From Phlebopus portentosus (taxonomy: Eukaryota > Basidiomycota > Agaricomycetes > Boletales > Boletinellaceae): DNA of 64,000 nt. The DNA lies in NCBI GenBank assembly GCA_037892935.1, contig JAYXKI010000003.1:1550001-1614000 (forward strand), read 5' to 3'. The translations under genes were made by a program, and so were the position numbers. The notes beneath the pieces were generated by a model that saw nothing but the letters and a program-made list of their open reading frames with translations, was not told the DNA's origin and did no database searches. This document shows positions 35,794 to 47,233 of this stretch, piece by piece; the stretch's first letter is position 1, and every line of letters begins with the position of its first letter.

Positions 35794-36613
35794 TCATACA
35801 TCTTTCCTCCGTAGATCCAGGAGACCTCGCATAAGACGTTGTACATCGAGAACTGCTTCAATCATTTGACTTAGAGGTGTTTCTCGTGTGTTTTGGACCG
35901 GATAAGCGGTCTTCACTTCCACTTCCCAAAGAGTATCAGCGTGTGCAGGGATTGGTTTCTGTGTTCGTGGGTCGACCTTTCCAGTAGTCAGTTAGCAGGT
36001 TGAACAACATGATGGGAATCAAGATCTACCTGTTCTTGTTGGAACATGTGGATGACGAGCGGGCCACGGCGAAACGCGTATCCCTTCTTATACAGCTGTG
36101 CTCTGCGACTGAATATTGTTTCGGTCATCTTGGACGAGAAAGCAGAGGATAAGACGTGTACACGTAGCCTAGTGCAGATGCGAAACTCAAAGCATCTTCC
36201 ATAACCTGACATGTTGCCCAAGGTCTAACCGTTGCCTCTGGATGCTGTCGCATAGACTCGGGTTTCAGATACGAGTACATGATCCTGAGCAGTATACTCA
36301 ATCATAAAACTGAACTTGTGGCTCGCTATGAGCTCTCGTACCATCCTGACTTCGGCTCCAGTAGTTCCTTACTGCATCGCAAAAAAATAGGTTCGTTTCC
36401 CTGATTACGTTGAATTTGAGCATCTAATGGCTCGAAAACAACTTCTCGTGTATGTATCTCAGTGCCTGGCATTTGACATTAGCATTTCAATGATGATAGT
36501 AGATAATATGCAAACGAACAGGTCTCGCTGTGTAACGTTAAACGGTTCAGAATGGGTTTCAAATCTTTGGCAAAGAACTCGCCATAAAGCGCAACCTCGT
36601 ATAAGTGAGACAT
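35794..36613 (-). CDS. MED18: MED18, Mediator head-module subunit
   Basis: The start at 36613 reads MSHLYEVALYGEFFAKDLKP and ILNRLTLHSET. After an intron comes EIHTREVVFEPLDAQIQRNQ and LLEPKSGW, then across an intron with donor GTACGA, IMYSYLKPESMRQHPEATVR and EDALSFASALGY. The next exon is RRAQLYKKGYAFRRGPLVIH, then MFQQEQ^VDPRTQKPIPAHA, LWEVEVKTAYPVQNTRETPL and VLDVQRLMRGLLDLRRKDV with TGA at 35794. This covers a complete Med18 of about 215 residues, which binds Med20 in the Mediator head and influences polymerase II activation (family knowledge). The gene ends 26 bases from the convergent BCD1 stop. No exon is long enough to stand out alone, which makes the gene easy to miss. Confidence 0.9.
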
Positions 36614-36856
36614 TGATCTCTTACTCAACAGTTGATGTCCATGACGGCTGAAGGTGGATGGCGAGAGGGAAGACGCGAGACGCGCAAACGTGACACTCGC
36701 AGGCAGGACGCGATACGACCACCATCAATCATGAGCGCCGTCTATTTTTGTATTTTGTCAGGTGCCTCAGTGAGATTGGTCTGGCAAGACGCCCTGTCTC
36801 GCAAAACTAGAGCTAAGCGGCTTTTGTTTGCGGGGATCGGCTCTGCAAGCGCGACC

Positions 36857-38901
36857 ATGCCAAATGACTCTGATAAGAATGTCCTTATTCGTATGACAAT
36901 TGATCCTGATGGTACTAGGCTAGTAACATCAGAAAGTCAAACAGGGATTTGACGCTCTTGTTCACCTTCTCTGGCCTCTATAAGCGCAAATGGCGTTGCA
37001 GCGAGCGCTGACCTGCTAAGGCCCCTATGGGGCCCGGAGCCGCCAAACTTTTCCCATCTTTAGATACACCTCGGGAGCGGCAGATTCTGGTGGCTCAAGC
37101 GCCCGAATTCCCTTATTCTCTGGACATTATGAAACTTGCAAGTTCTGGCCCTCAGATGATAGGCGACCTGTTCTCAGAAGACGATCGCAAGATGAACAAG
37201 ACCAAAGTCAACTAGTTAAATGCAGACATCTATGGTTCTTTTGGAACTACTCAAGGCTCTACGAGAACACACCCCAACTATGCCAGTCTGTGCTGGACCT
37301 CCATATCCTTCGCTTTCATACCGTACTGCAGATCGGCCAGCGGTTTATGGATTTGTGTCCCATCATGTAAACGATGTCAGACAGCAGGTCTACACGGAAC
37401 TTCGGGCAGAACGGGCGAGGGCGCCGGACACGCAAAGGAGCTATCACATTCCTTATGCATACAGCTCGAGATACTCGAGACCGCACCATGCACCACACGC
37501 AGATATGCATAATCGGAGAGACAATACCTCGACAACACGATCGCGGCTTGCATTCCCTCAGCCTCAGGTCCCTTCTTTCTCAGCAGGTCCGTCTCCTGCG
37601 TATCCGGGCCGCCAGGTACGCTTCCAATCACCGCATTCTTACGACCCTTATACACCGGCGTCGTCGTATCAAACCGCAACGTCAGCATTGACGGCAAGGC
37701 CGATGAGAATGCCGGAACCACAGCCATACCCTGTCGACCCTCTCCCCATAAACACGCCTACGCAACGCACATACCAAAGTCAAGCACAAGGTATGCCGTT
37801 CCCGGGCTCAAGTTACTCCAAACCCCTTCCCCCTACACCATATTCGCAGTCGTCATCGGGTTCCGTATTGGAAAGCTCCACCGCATGTACTTACGGAAGT
37901 TCATATGGCTCATCATCTCGATCCTCTTCATCCAGAAACTCGTCAAGAACGAGCCGAACTATGTACCCACACCATCCAAATCGCCCTACGCCTTCTGTCT
38001 TTGGAAGCTCTGCTTCAAGTACTTACGGAGACTCTTCATATCGCTCTTCCTCATCATACAATTCGCGACGAAGGGGAAAAGATATGACTATTGCACTTCG
38101 AAAAGCCTTGGAGAAAATGCAGGACTTTAAACGCGTGGCAGATGAATGGATGTTGATCATCCGACGGTGAGTACATATTTACTTCGTCATCTGTACCTCT
38201 AGTCATTAAATTGACTCGCTTTGTCATTCGTTTTCTCAGAAATCGAGGAGAAAATCTCACAGCGGAAGAAACAGCCGTAATATCTCTCATTAGTGACCTT
38301 CGTCAAAGGGCAAAAACAGCTCTCAACACCATAGACGTAATCTTGGCTTCAATTTCCGCATACGAGGGCATTGGGAACGGCTCGCCTTTTTCCTCAGAGA
38401 AGTTGAAAGCAGATACATCTGCATTAGCTATGATAGGAACGTCACTCCATCACAAGTTGGCAGGCTTGACACGGCGTCTGAAGAACGCCGAAGCAATGGC
38501 AGGACAGACGGAGCCTCCTAGCTCCCCTGATTGCTGTACGCGACTGATGAATTTCCCTGGGTGTATTGCCAATCTCTATCTTAAGAAGAGATTGTTCCGA
38601 TTCACATCGCTTCTGAAAGCTCAAAGAGAACAGTACAGTGAATTGGATTCCGAAAGTGAGCTGTTCCTTTTTTTTTTACTTCTCTTGCGCGCTCATCTAA
38701 CATGGTTTCTCAGAACCTGTGCAATCTGGACTGTACGCTCCTCCTATATCTACTCTTATAGGCGCTGTCTATGCGGAGATACAAAGGACGTACAATACCG
38801 CTGCCAAGGCTCTCGCTGGCTTCGAGAGCTCACTGCGAGCCTTCCAACTGGACTTACAATCACAAGCAAATAACCGATATCTTCCCGTGGCGACTGGCTA
38901 A
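36857..38901 (+). CDS. Ser/Tyr/Pro-rich protein of unknown function
   Basis: The main exon (about 37252-38167) is rich in Ser, Tyr, Pro and Arg (SSYGSSSRSSSSRNSSRTSR) and ends in a basic helix, TIALRKALEKMQDFKRVADE. Two further exons, joined in frame (RRNRGENLTAEETAVISLI; then DSEKPVQSGLYAPPISTLIG), are predicted helical and end FQLDLQSQANNRYLPVATG. The 5' end was built from frames: MPNDSDKNVLIRMTIDPDG from 36857, then APMGPGAAKLFPSLDTPRER (from about 37021), then a 50-base intron at 37212-37261 leading to ALREHTPTMP. Alternative starts are 37027 and 37220. The C-terminal helical part looks folded, the middle disordered. I recognise no family. Confidence 0.6.
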
Positions 38902-39022
38902 ATCTAACGACATTCCTTCTATACATTAAATGACTTATCATCATGACCGAACGATTCGTTACGACAAATTCTATGATTATTGTACATAGCTAATTCTAAT
39001 GGCAGTCTATAAAGTGACGTTG

Positions 39023-40327
39023 TCATGACTTGATGTTCTCCGAGCAAAGCTTCAAGAACGTTTCCGGATCATCCCAGTGCATCTGGGAGGAGAGAAGTCA
39101 GTGAGAACCAAAAGTCGGAAATCTGGGAAGCTCAATGGTGGACTCACGAAATGATTCGCTTCTTCTACAGGAATGAATTTCACTGGCCGCACTTCCTTTC
39201 CCTCATCACGCCATTTCAGATACTCCTCTTCAAATGCCCACGTCTCCCACTGAACAACCCATAAGGATGCAAGTCCACATAACACGCGGATCTGCAGCTT
39301 TGCCAAAGGTTGCGATGAGTTATCGTTGGCACCTGTATCATATTCTGAAATTAATGCTTTGGATTTCTGAGCATGTAAGACGGATGGTGGAAGTCTCCAC
39401 ATCGCCCATTCAGATCGAGTACCGGGAGCAATGTCTACGCAACTAAGTAAGTCGCGTGGCGACAGCTTGTCAAGCGTGCATGGCCGTGCCGGCTTCTTTG
39501 GTGCACGTAGCTGAAGCGCATCTACTGAACGACTTCCTCGAGGAAAGACTGATTTCATATGATCCTGGGCATTTGAGTCCGGTCCGGCGGTATATGCTGG
39601 ATGTTCATAATACGAGGATACCCATTTTCCGAATGCGATCCCTCGAATACGCTCGTGAATGGATGCGTCCTCCAGGGGATGGTAGTAACCTTCTGGCCGA
39701 GCGTAGCCAAGACAGTTGTTTGGCAGGTCTGAAACGAAATTATTCGATGAGCTTATATGCAGTGCGTGCCACTTGATGCTAACCGTATATAAAGAACGTC
39801 CGAAGGTAGGGCTCCAGTATCTCAGTAATGTCTTCGGGATACGAGCTTAGATTCCCAAGAAAGGCCATCGTCGTAATATTCCCCAAAGACCAGCCGAGCA
39901 GTGCGATCCCACCAGGCTTCCCATCCTCACTTGCGGGAGGGACTTTCAGTTCCTTGACGAGCCACACAAGAAAACGCGCGATCTCCGAAGCCGCGCGTCC
40001 TCATAAATTGCTCCTTAGCAACATCGGTGCCATCCTTGAGGATGTCAAGCTCCGATTCAGAGAAGGGCGTGGATCCGACATAGTCTCGTCGATTGAGCGC
40101 GATGACGCGAAAATTGTATTTGGCAGCTAGAGGGAAGAGCCGAGAAAAGTTCTCTGAATGAGGAGTATAAGCAACTTTATATTTCAGCAAAAGTGAGAGC
40201 CCGACTTACGAGCATGATAGGAATGGCCATGGACACAGACAAGAGTCGTATAAGAATTTGCTGAAGGTGCTCCAGAGTCGATGTATCCCAGTTGCGTACC
40301 GGTATCGTCTACATTTACGTTCTGCAT
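39023..40327 (-). CDS. Alpha/beta-hydrolase fold enzyme
   Basis: The ATG at 40327 starts MQNVNVDDTGTQLGYIDSG. The first exon has TLVCVHGHSYHA, the His-Gly oxyanion strand. Next come LAAKYNFRVIALNRRDYVGS and GIALLGWSLGNITTMAFLGN, whose GWSLG is the nucleophile elbow with the catalytic Ser. A lid-like segment follows (DLPNNCLGYARPEGYYHPLE), then LASLWVVQWETWAFEEEYLK, and EANHF^MHWDDPETFLKLCSE near the end, which supplies the likely catalytic His. About 370 residues in at least five exons. The substrate cannot be told; similar fungal proteins are annotated only as hydrolases. Its start is 361 bases from the divergent acetyltransferase. Confidence 0.85.
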
Positions 40328-40688
40328 TTCCGGAGTTCTGCAAGGAGAGGAGAAAGCAAAGAATCGAGAGTCTCTGCTAGAAGCATATGACGACAGGAAA
40401 GCAAGTTGAACGATATTCAAGTTGGACGTCTGCGGCCGCACAACCCCGAAGTCAATCTGACTGATCCGTTCCCAGCACAACACAGTAGCGAAAGAAGATC
40501 AATTCAAAAAGTTGTATTTTCCTGCGAGTTGACGAGAGACATAAATTTTTTTACATGGACGCAAGATTCAAAGAGTGGCATCAAACATTGAGTAGTAGTG
40601 TCGCGTCGATCGTCGGCTGATCAGGCACGAAGCCGGTTACTTCATCTTGGCTTCAGCCTATCATTTACTTACGACGGACGGAATTTTA
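40328..40688. promoter_or_regulatory. Divergent promoter region, hydrolase / GNAT
   Basis: About 360 bases between opposed starts. No specific motif was recognised. Confidence 0.45.
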
Positions 40689-41459
40689 ATGGCGTCTGTC
40701 GACTCGTCTCTTTGTTACATTCGCCCTGTTCGGCCGTCCGACGCATTAGCTCTATCGCGCATATGTCTGCTCACCGGAGATGCAGGCAAATCAGCGGAAG
40801 GGCTGCACTCCATTCCTGAGCTCATTGGTCTCTTCTACGCTTGTCCATACGTGAGCCTACCTCATACTGGCGGCTTCGTACTTGCACGGCGGCGTCCTCT
40901 TGATACACCAGACAGTGTGACAAGAGGAGAGCAACGACAGCATACCAGCGAGGAAGATGTGCTAGGTTATACCCTGTTCACGTATGATACCCGTGCGTTC
41001 GAGGAAGCAGCTGAACGAGATTGGTTCCCCCTTTACGCGCAAAATATCCAAAGCCTGCAGGGGATGCATGGGAGATAGTCTATGACAGACAACTCACCGA
41101 TGCAGACAAACGATACATCAAGCTTTTGCACTCACCGGATCGCGCTCCTAAAGCATGTATCGCATTTTCGCCCGCCCATCTCGTACGCCTTTCCCTTTCT
41201 TTCTTCTCACCAGTTTCTTACATCTAGACAGCATATTGATATTTTGCCTGAAGTCCAACGTCAAGGTTGGGGCCGCCGGCTCATAGAATCAGCAGTCAGG
41301 TATTTACAGGACGAGAAAGATTTATCCGGTGTATGGCTGGGAATGGACCCTAGAAATGTCGATGCGGCTCGATTTTATGAACGACTTGGTTTCCAGTCCA
41401 TTGAATGTGCCCCAAGTAATTATGTGGGCTTGATGTTCGAGAACTGGACGATGAGTTGA
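40689..41459 (+). CDS. GNAT-family N-acetyltransferase with an apparent -1 frameshift
   Basis: The ATG at 40689 gives MASVDSSLCYIRPVRPSDAL, ICLLTGDAGKSAEGLHSIPE and LIGLFYACPYVSLPHTGGFV, then a charged loop and VLGYTLFTYDTRAFEEAAER. The frame then runs to a stop at 41078 as WFPLYAQNIQSLQ. The conserved continuation is in the next frame: PLRAKYPKPAGDAWEIVY, DADKRYIKLLHSPDRAPKAC and SPAHL. A short intron (41181-41238) joins to HIDILPEVQRQGWGRRLIES, the acetyl-CoA pyrophosphate loop (Gln-X-X-Gly-X-Gly), and WLGMDPRNVDAARFYERLGF. The two frames meet at a run of five C at about 41026-41030; six would keep it open. I found no intron that repairs it. So this is a recent pseudogene, a strain variant or an assembly error. 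The acceptor substrate is unknown. Confidence 0.75.
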
Positions 41460-41574
41460 TTACATGCTACCTATGTAAAAGCATCACAACGGCATCGGTA
41501 TTGACCATATGCATCTGATGAGCCAGTGGCCATTGGCCGAGCAAGACTTATTGATCATGACGGACGCAACTTGA

Positions 41575-42014
41575 ATATTGGAGGCGCCAGTAGCACCACT
41601 GGACGAACTTCACTTTCAGCTCAGCTTCTTTCTACAGTCACCCTCGTCAAACTCTCATGAATTTGTTTGCTCACTGAGGATCCGCAGGGGGACTTACATT
41701 CCGTTCCCGAACCCATTATTGGCCTCCACTATGCATGACTTCACATGCGCTAGTTTACATCGACGTTGTCGTTCTCGCGGCGCCTCGCCCTCAGCAACTC
41801 GATGATTTATCATTAGTCTGGGAACACTTTCGAAATGAGATACAGGACATTTGGAGAAAGGTCTGCTAAGATCTTATTCACAATTGATATGGGTTCACGG
41901 CTAGGACGGGATCCAAGGAACGTCAATACCCAGCGAGTTTCCGAGCAGGGTGGCTTTCACTCTGTTGAAAGTGCTCCTATTGAGATTGGAAGACTGGACA
42001 TGCCATTTGAGTAA
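41575..42014 (+). pseudogene. Decayed tandem copy of the adjacent GNAT acetyltransferase
   Basis: Two blocks match the acetyltransferase just upstream, in the same order and orientation. At 41661-41738 the frame reads ICLLTEDPQGDLHSVPEP and GLHYA then a stop, against ICLLTGDAGKSAEGLHSIPE and LIGLFYA in the parent. At about 41890-42014 it reads LGRDPRNVNTQRVSEQGGFH and SVESAP, against LGMDPRNVDAARFYERLGFQ and SIECAP. Between them the reading frame changes, and the acetyl-CoA loop exon is not recognisable. There is no usable start. It is a degenerate duplicate that is not expected to make enzyme. Confidence 0.8.
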
Positions 42015-42211
42015 ATGCAGAACTCGCGTTCTTGTCATAACAATAATAGTATAACGCGGTAGTCTTGCGGCGATGGACGATGGGAACAAAGTCTAGGATC
42101 ATACTTGAAATTTTGAAAGGTCTCCAGTGTAATCGTTGCACTTCAATTATATACACAGCAGAACACAGCGAGCATTGAGTTTGAAGAACACGGGAGAATA
42201 AGTTAACCTCG

Positions 42212-43186
42212 TTAACGACCACCGGCAGGCCGACCGCCTTCTTCTTCGGGTGGCGAACCGCCTGCAACGACTTCAAAGAATAGGAACATTAGTGATCAAT
42301 TCCAAGGGGATATGAAGTGAAGGGTGACAACTGAACAGCCAGTACAATAGAAGCCGAACAACAGAAAGTATCGCGCGGAGACGTGCGGGGTGGGATAGAG
42401 CTACGGAACTTACGGAGGATGGCCAACCCGGCAGCCATGTATATCCAATACTTCTGTATGAAGGTCTTCTCTGGTTCCGGCTGTAGGACCTGTCCCTTCG
42501 GAGACAATGGAGGCGGCGTTCTCAGTTCAGGTCTGGGCAATAGAGTCAGCATTCGGACGGACTATTCAGAGTGAAGGTGTTCGTTGACTCACAAGGGAGG
42601 ATGAGTCGCGCGTCGGATTCGGACCGTCGTGTTGGAAGGGTGAAGCCAAGTGGACTGGTCCAAGTTCAGCGCGCGGAGTTGCTTGGAGGAAGGACAAGCA
42701 CCGGAGGCCGGAACGTCCCCAAGATGATAGTCGACATGAAAAGGCAGCCCTTTACGATCCAGATGTAGAGTCAAATACTCCGCTGACGCTATCGGAATAT
42801 GGCACTGCACATAGAAGATGGAATCATATGTGGTTCGTCAACAAGGGAACAACACAGAGGGCAAAAAAAGAATCGGTATACCGCTTTGACAGCAGAAATG
42901 TCTAGACGTTCGCCCACTGGGTCAAACCTTCTCCTGCCGGAGCAGTCTCGAGCGCGATCTGGTACAAAGCGGCACTGTTTCCTTTCACATCGTTATAAAA
43001 CTGGGCGAGACTGTCCTGCACCTCCGGCACCGGTAATAACTGGAGCGAGGTGGGATCTAATGTAGCACGTAGAATTAAGGGCTGTTCTGGAACTCCAGGA
43101 CCGTATACCCTGTGATAAATCCTAAATTGGCTGTCGGCAGCTGCAACGAATGTAGGAACTAGAACGAGGAGGAGAGTGGAGAACAT
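42212..43186 (-). CDS. EMC10: EMC10, ER membrane protein complex subunit 10
   Basis: The ATG at 43186 starts with a signal peptide, MFSTLLLVLVPTFVAAADS. The lumenal domain reads FRIYHRVYGPGVPEQPLILR, LDPTSLQLLPVPEVQDSLAQ and KGNSAALYQIALETAPAGEG. Further exons give EYLTLHLDRKGLPFHVDYHL and then PPPLSPKGQVLQPEPEKTFI with QKYWIYMAAGLAIL, the start of the single C-terminal membrane helix. The last exon is FFEVVAGGSPPEEEGGRPAG and TAA at 42212. This is the EMC10 layout; the EMC inserts and stabilises membrane proteins in the ER (family knowledge). The exact splicing of the helix (42290-42420) is not certain. Confidence 0.85.
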
Positions 43187-44811
43187 GGTCTGTGATCATC
43201 ATGTTTTGGATGGATTTAAAGTCGGTGAATGAAATAATGTGATCGGCGTGGTGATTACGTGTACACAAATAGTGGCTCAAACACAAGTCATGAAAGAAAG
43301 TAATTCTATGAGTAGACAAGTATAAAAAATCTACTTGGGGAAATGTTCCACGCAGATTGATGCGACTTGTATCAGAGCTTCTCACTCCTTACATCTTAGA
43401 AGTGCGAGATAGAATTTACTGAAGACCGAGAGTGTAATGATGATTGAAGATGCGCGAGAGATACATCCAAGATCTGACGCAGACGACCGAAGATTTGAAT
43501 TCAGACGTACTCCGTGTCATGTCGTTGCTGATACACCAACCATTTCGTAGATACCTGCCGCTGGCGTATCCGCGTTCGCACAATTTCGAAGTCAGTCAAG
43601 AGGGAAGTCTCAGCCATAGTCCTACAAAGTAAGGGTCAGACAACAGTTGGCTTGCTCTGGCTGTCGAACTCTACATATCCTCACCACGGAAATTGGATTC
43701 CCTTCGGCTTGCCGTATTTTCCGGGTCGGCTTAAATGACACTCTCTGCGCAAAATCGTGCCATTTTCAGATAAGCTGACACCACATTGAACTATGGAACC
43801 ATGAGATAGTTGACGTTTGCTGCACGAAGTAGGAATAAAACACATCAGAAAGAATCGGGTATTTGAAATACTTGGACTATCAGTCGGATTCAAGGCCAGA
43901 ATCCTGTATGCCCTCCCGATCTAATTTCTTCTGCAAGACCGAAGTCTCACAGATAAGTACTGGAAGTACACTGGGTCTGATTGAGAGACGAAATGCAGAG
44001 ATGGGACGCGGACTCTACGGGCGCACGAGAGATCGTTTTGTACTTGGCCGGCTCTTCTGCCCCATCATGATTCTTGAGAGAGACTAGAATCGAAGTCGAC
44101 AAAGCAAACCGGTTCTGTAACTGTTGCCAGTGTATCCCAGAGGATGTGTACCTGATACAGCCACCGGATACTGCAGCAAACAAGTTTGACGTGCACGACA
44201 TAATGCCACTAAGGTAAAGGCCACGGTCAAACACGAGCCAGGTAGGAAGCAGACATTACAGATATTACGTTGCTCAGACTGGAGGTAAGCATGAGGCCGT
44301 ACACAGTTGCCTAGCGTATCACTGTTTCTCAAGACATACTGAGTTTGGCGCGGGGGAGCGATCTGGGAAAGCGTGTTGGTCTGTAACCGGCGTCGGTCGG
44401 TACAGGGTACAGGACTGGACCAGGGCCAGGCTGGCAAGGAACTAGGGTACCGGGAGTGACTGAGGTGGTGCGGAAACTAATTTGCATGGAAAATGAAGGG
44501 TCCTCATCGTTCTGGAGCATTATCATTTGTAGAGTAGAATTGACGGAACAGACCAAATATTGGAAGCCACTGAAATGAGAGATGATCATGATGGTGTCTG
44601 CTAAGTAAAGGCGCGGTCCAAGGACAGGAACTAAAATGTGAAGAAAATGACCTGATGGAGTAAGATGATCGGCATATTAATTAGCTAATTCGGATATACC
44701 AGTCAGTCTAGACCATAGGGCGTTGTGTTCTCGACTGTATTCCCGTATATACACCCCCGAGATGCCTGCTCTCTTTCTTTCTTCTCACCACCATCTCCTC
44801 CTCTCTTCCCA
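43187..44811. other. Gene-poor stretch
   Basis: About 1.6 kb upstream of EMC10 and before the next plus-strand start. Frames up to 117 codons exist on both strands but lack protein character, and none splices into a recognisable family. No repeat or RNA gene is seen. Confidence 0.4.
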
Positions 44812-45592
44812 ATGCCCGTCCCCGTTCCCCATCCAGACACAATGCTCGTCCCGCATGGCGCGTTCAACGTCCACCAGCCCAATGCTCTAGTGCCCGCCAC
44901 GGATTCTTCCTCATCTCTCGTATCTACGGCTCCCGTGGTCCCGCCGGAGGTCACTGCGCACCTGTTGAACACGCTTTTACTCTTCTATCAGGTGCATAAC
45001 TCGGATGATGTTGGAATGATCTGTGCTCATTAATCTTTGCTGCCGGTACTTTCAGCAACGAAAGGGCTGGGTACAGAGATCCCGCGCCTCGTTAGAACTC
45101 GCATATATTCAGGGTCCGTTGCTTCTGGCTCCCACAATCGGTTCTTCCGACGACGAGCAATCGGACTCTGATGGCTCAGCGCCCTTCATGAGCTCCTCGA
45201 GCTACACGACCAACGAGCCAACGCCTGCGACGACGGACATGGAAGACGGAACGGGCTCGGATGAACCCGTAGTAAAGAAGGAAGAAGAGGAAGAGGATAT
45301 CCTACCGCCGCGGTCCCGTGCTCTTGTTCCTCTTACCCTTCGCGCGACGAATGCCGCTCAGGCACCCTCCTCAAAATGGCTGAAGCGCAAGAAATCGTTC
45401 AAGCTTCATCTCGGTCCTCTGAAACAGCAAAACCCAGTGCGTCCACGCAGACACACCCACACGGGTGCCCCGGAACCGAGCGCACGACTACTGGAGCTTT
45501 TCGGTGATCTCCTAGAAGCACGGATGGAAAGCTGCCTACGTGTCAGCCGACTCATTCGCGAGTCTAACCGTTCGATGCTCCACACCTGGTAA
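44812..45592 (+). CDS. Conserved-looking acidic protein of unknown function
   Basis: The ATG at 44812 starts MPVPVPHPDTMLVPHGAFNV, then PPEVTAHLLNTLLLFYQ. An intron (about 44991-45055, donor GTGCAT, acceptor TTTCAG) joins to QQRKGWVQRSRASLELAYIQ. An acidic Ser/Thr stretch with a run of Lys/Glu follows, then KWLKRKKSFKLHLGPLKQQN (basic) and a helical end, ARLLELFGDLLEARMESCLR. The stop TAA at 45590-45592 overlaps a possible donor; splicing to an acceptor at about 45689 would instead add a few codons ending near 45702. Basic and acidic blocks might suit a nuclear protein. I recognise no family. Confidence 0.65.
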
Positions 45593-47233
45593 AACGATGC
45601 TCACGTTGCCCTGAACGACATGTTAATGTAAGATTGTATGGGAGGTTTTGTAACTCTAATTATAATTTTCTGATTGATCGCTTTTTCAGGCACACTATGT
45701 GACTTCTGAACGCGCATATATCCTCCGTACAGAGCGCATTGAGACTGGGGCTCTTCTCCTTTGCTGTTTTTTTTTTCAACGTCGACTCTTTTCGTGGAAA
45801 TCCTGTCATGTTTATCCCATGCACCCTGTAACCTCTAGGAACACACCCCGGATTGCGGTCGACGGGCCTGGACCGCAACTGACATCATACTAATGCGTGT
45901 TCCCCACGCGTTGCGATGAAGTAGAACCATTCGGGAACTTCGTGAAGCACAATTGTCACACAACGTGCATGGTTGGGAACATCATTGGACGTCCTGTTCT
46001 CTCTCGGATGCACTCAGATGATCACCAGACATACAGTGGTTTCATTGACCAGACCCGAGTTCCCAATGACTTCATACCTACCCCGACCATCCTCTGTGCC
46101 CGAAATACGCCGGTGCGAAACGAAATACGCTCGTACATGATAGTGTACCCGCATAGTACCCGTACCGGTTCTTGTGATTTAAAATAACGTCTTGATTATT
46201 ACCCTTATTATCTTCTGGTACAATCTCGTCTCGCTCTGATATTATCTTCTCTGTATACCCTACGCGCTTCCTTATTCGTGTTTTCCAATATCCTCTTCTC
46301 CGCGCTTCGTAGCCCGAGAGCGTTCCGCGTCTGCCTGCCAATTTAACGTGCAACCTTCCTCCCCCACGCACAATCTTCCCCATCAGTATCTTCTTAAGCT
46401 TGATTACTCCGTTCCTCTCGCATCTGTCTCCATTGCAATCTGTACAACAGCATGTTTCCTTTTTCTTCAAATCTTTTTTGGTTCCGTCGCTCGATCTGTA
46501 ATCTCCATCGTGTTTTTTTACTTCCGCGGCTGTGCTCAGTCAAAAGATATTTATTCAATAGAAAAGTCGTTATCCTCCATTTCTTTATTTTTTGAAGTGT
46601 AATAGAGAGCATGATGCCCCTGATGTACACTACCTACGTGCATGTTGTCGTCGTCATGCGTCGTCATATTTCATTTCAGCCTTGGTTGGAAAGCTACGTT
46701 TTGAACTGCATCAGGTGCACGGATTTAATTCTATCGAGCACACACGAGGCGGCCACATAAGGTTGCAGGGCACTAAGCTTATCGGCCGCCCATCGGAGAA
46801 GAGCACTATATATAGTAGATGCATCTTGAGTCATGATGCCAGATGATGCCCCCGTAGATGAGGGAAGATTTGTACGGTGATACGCAGTGAGTACCGTCCC
46901 GGAAGCATATTTTCGACATTTAGCATTCCAAATAAATAACAAGTTATGTAATAACGTTCGATCGAGGACCAAAAAGATATGTAAATTTCAACAATGAACA
47001 GTATGTACGATGAAAATCTCCTGGGGTCATTATTCAAAGCGAACGAGGACACGAACTGCAAAGCAAAGAACAGTGCGCACCCCTCTTTTCTTCGTTTTAA
47101 CACTTAAATCACCAATAAAAACAAACAAACAAACAAAAGACCGACGAACTAGATAAGTATACACAACTACGGTAACAGATTGCACATCGTCCGTCTCAGG
47201 AATGAGGTATAATTGCATCTTTAATATAATCAA
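45593..47233. other. Gene-poor stretch with AAAC microsatellite
   Basis: About 1.6 kb between a plus-strand stop and the convergent BSD2-like stop. It is AT-rich, with long T-rich and C/T-rich tracts (46380-46520) and an AAAC repeat at 47118-47136. No convincing gene. Confidence 0.4.
47118..47136. repeat. AAAC microsatellite
   Basis: Four or more tandem AAAC units in non-coding DNA downstream of the BSD2-like gene. Confidence 0.75.

Noticed and set aside
45897..46470. Overlapping plus and minus frames of about 96 and 130 codons
   Set aside because: No conserved blocks and no splice context; probably non-coding.
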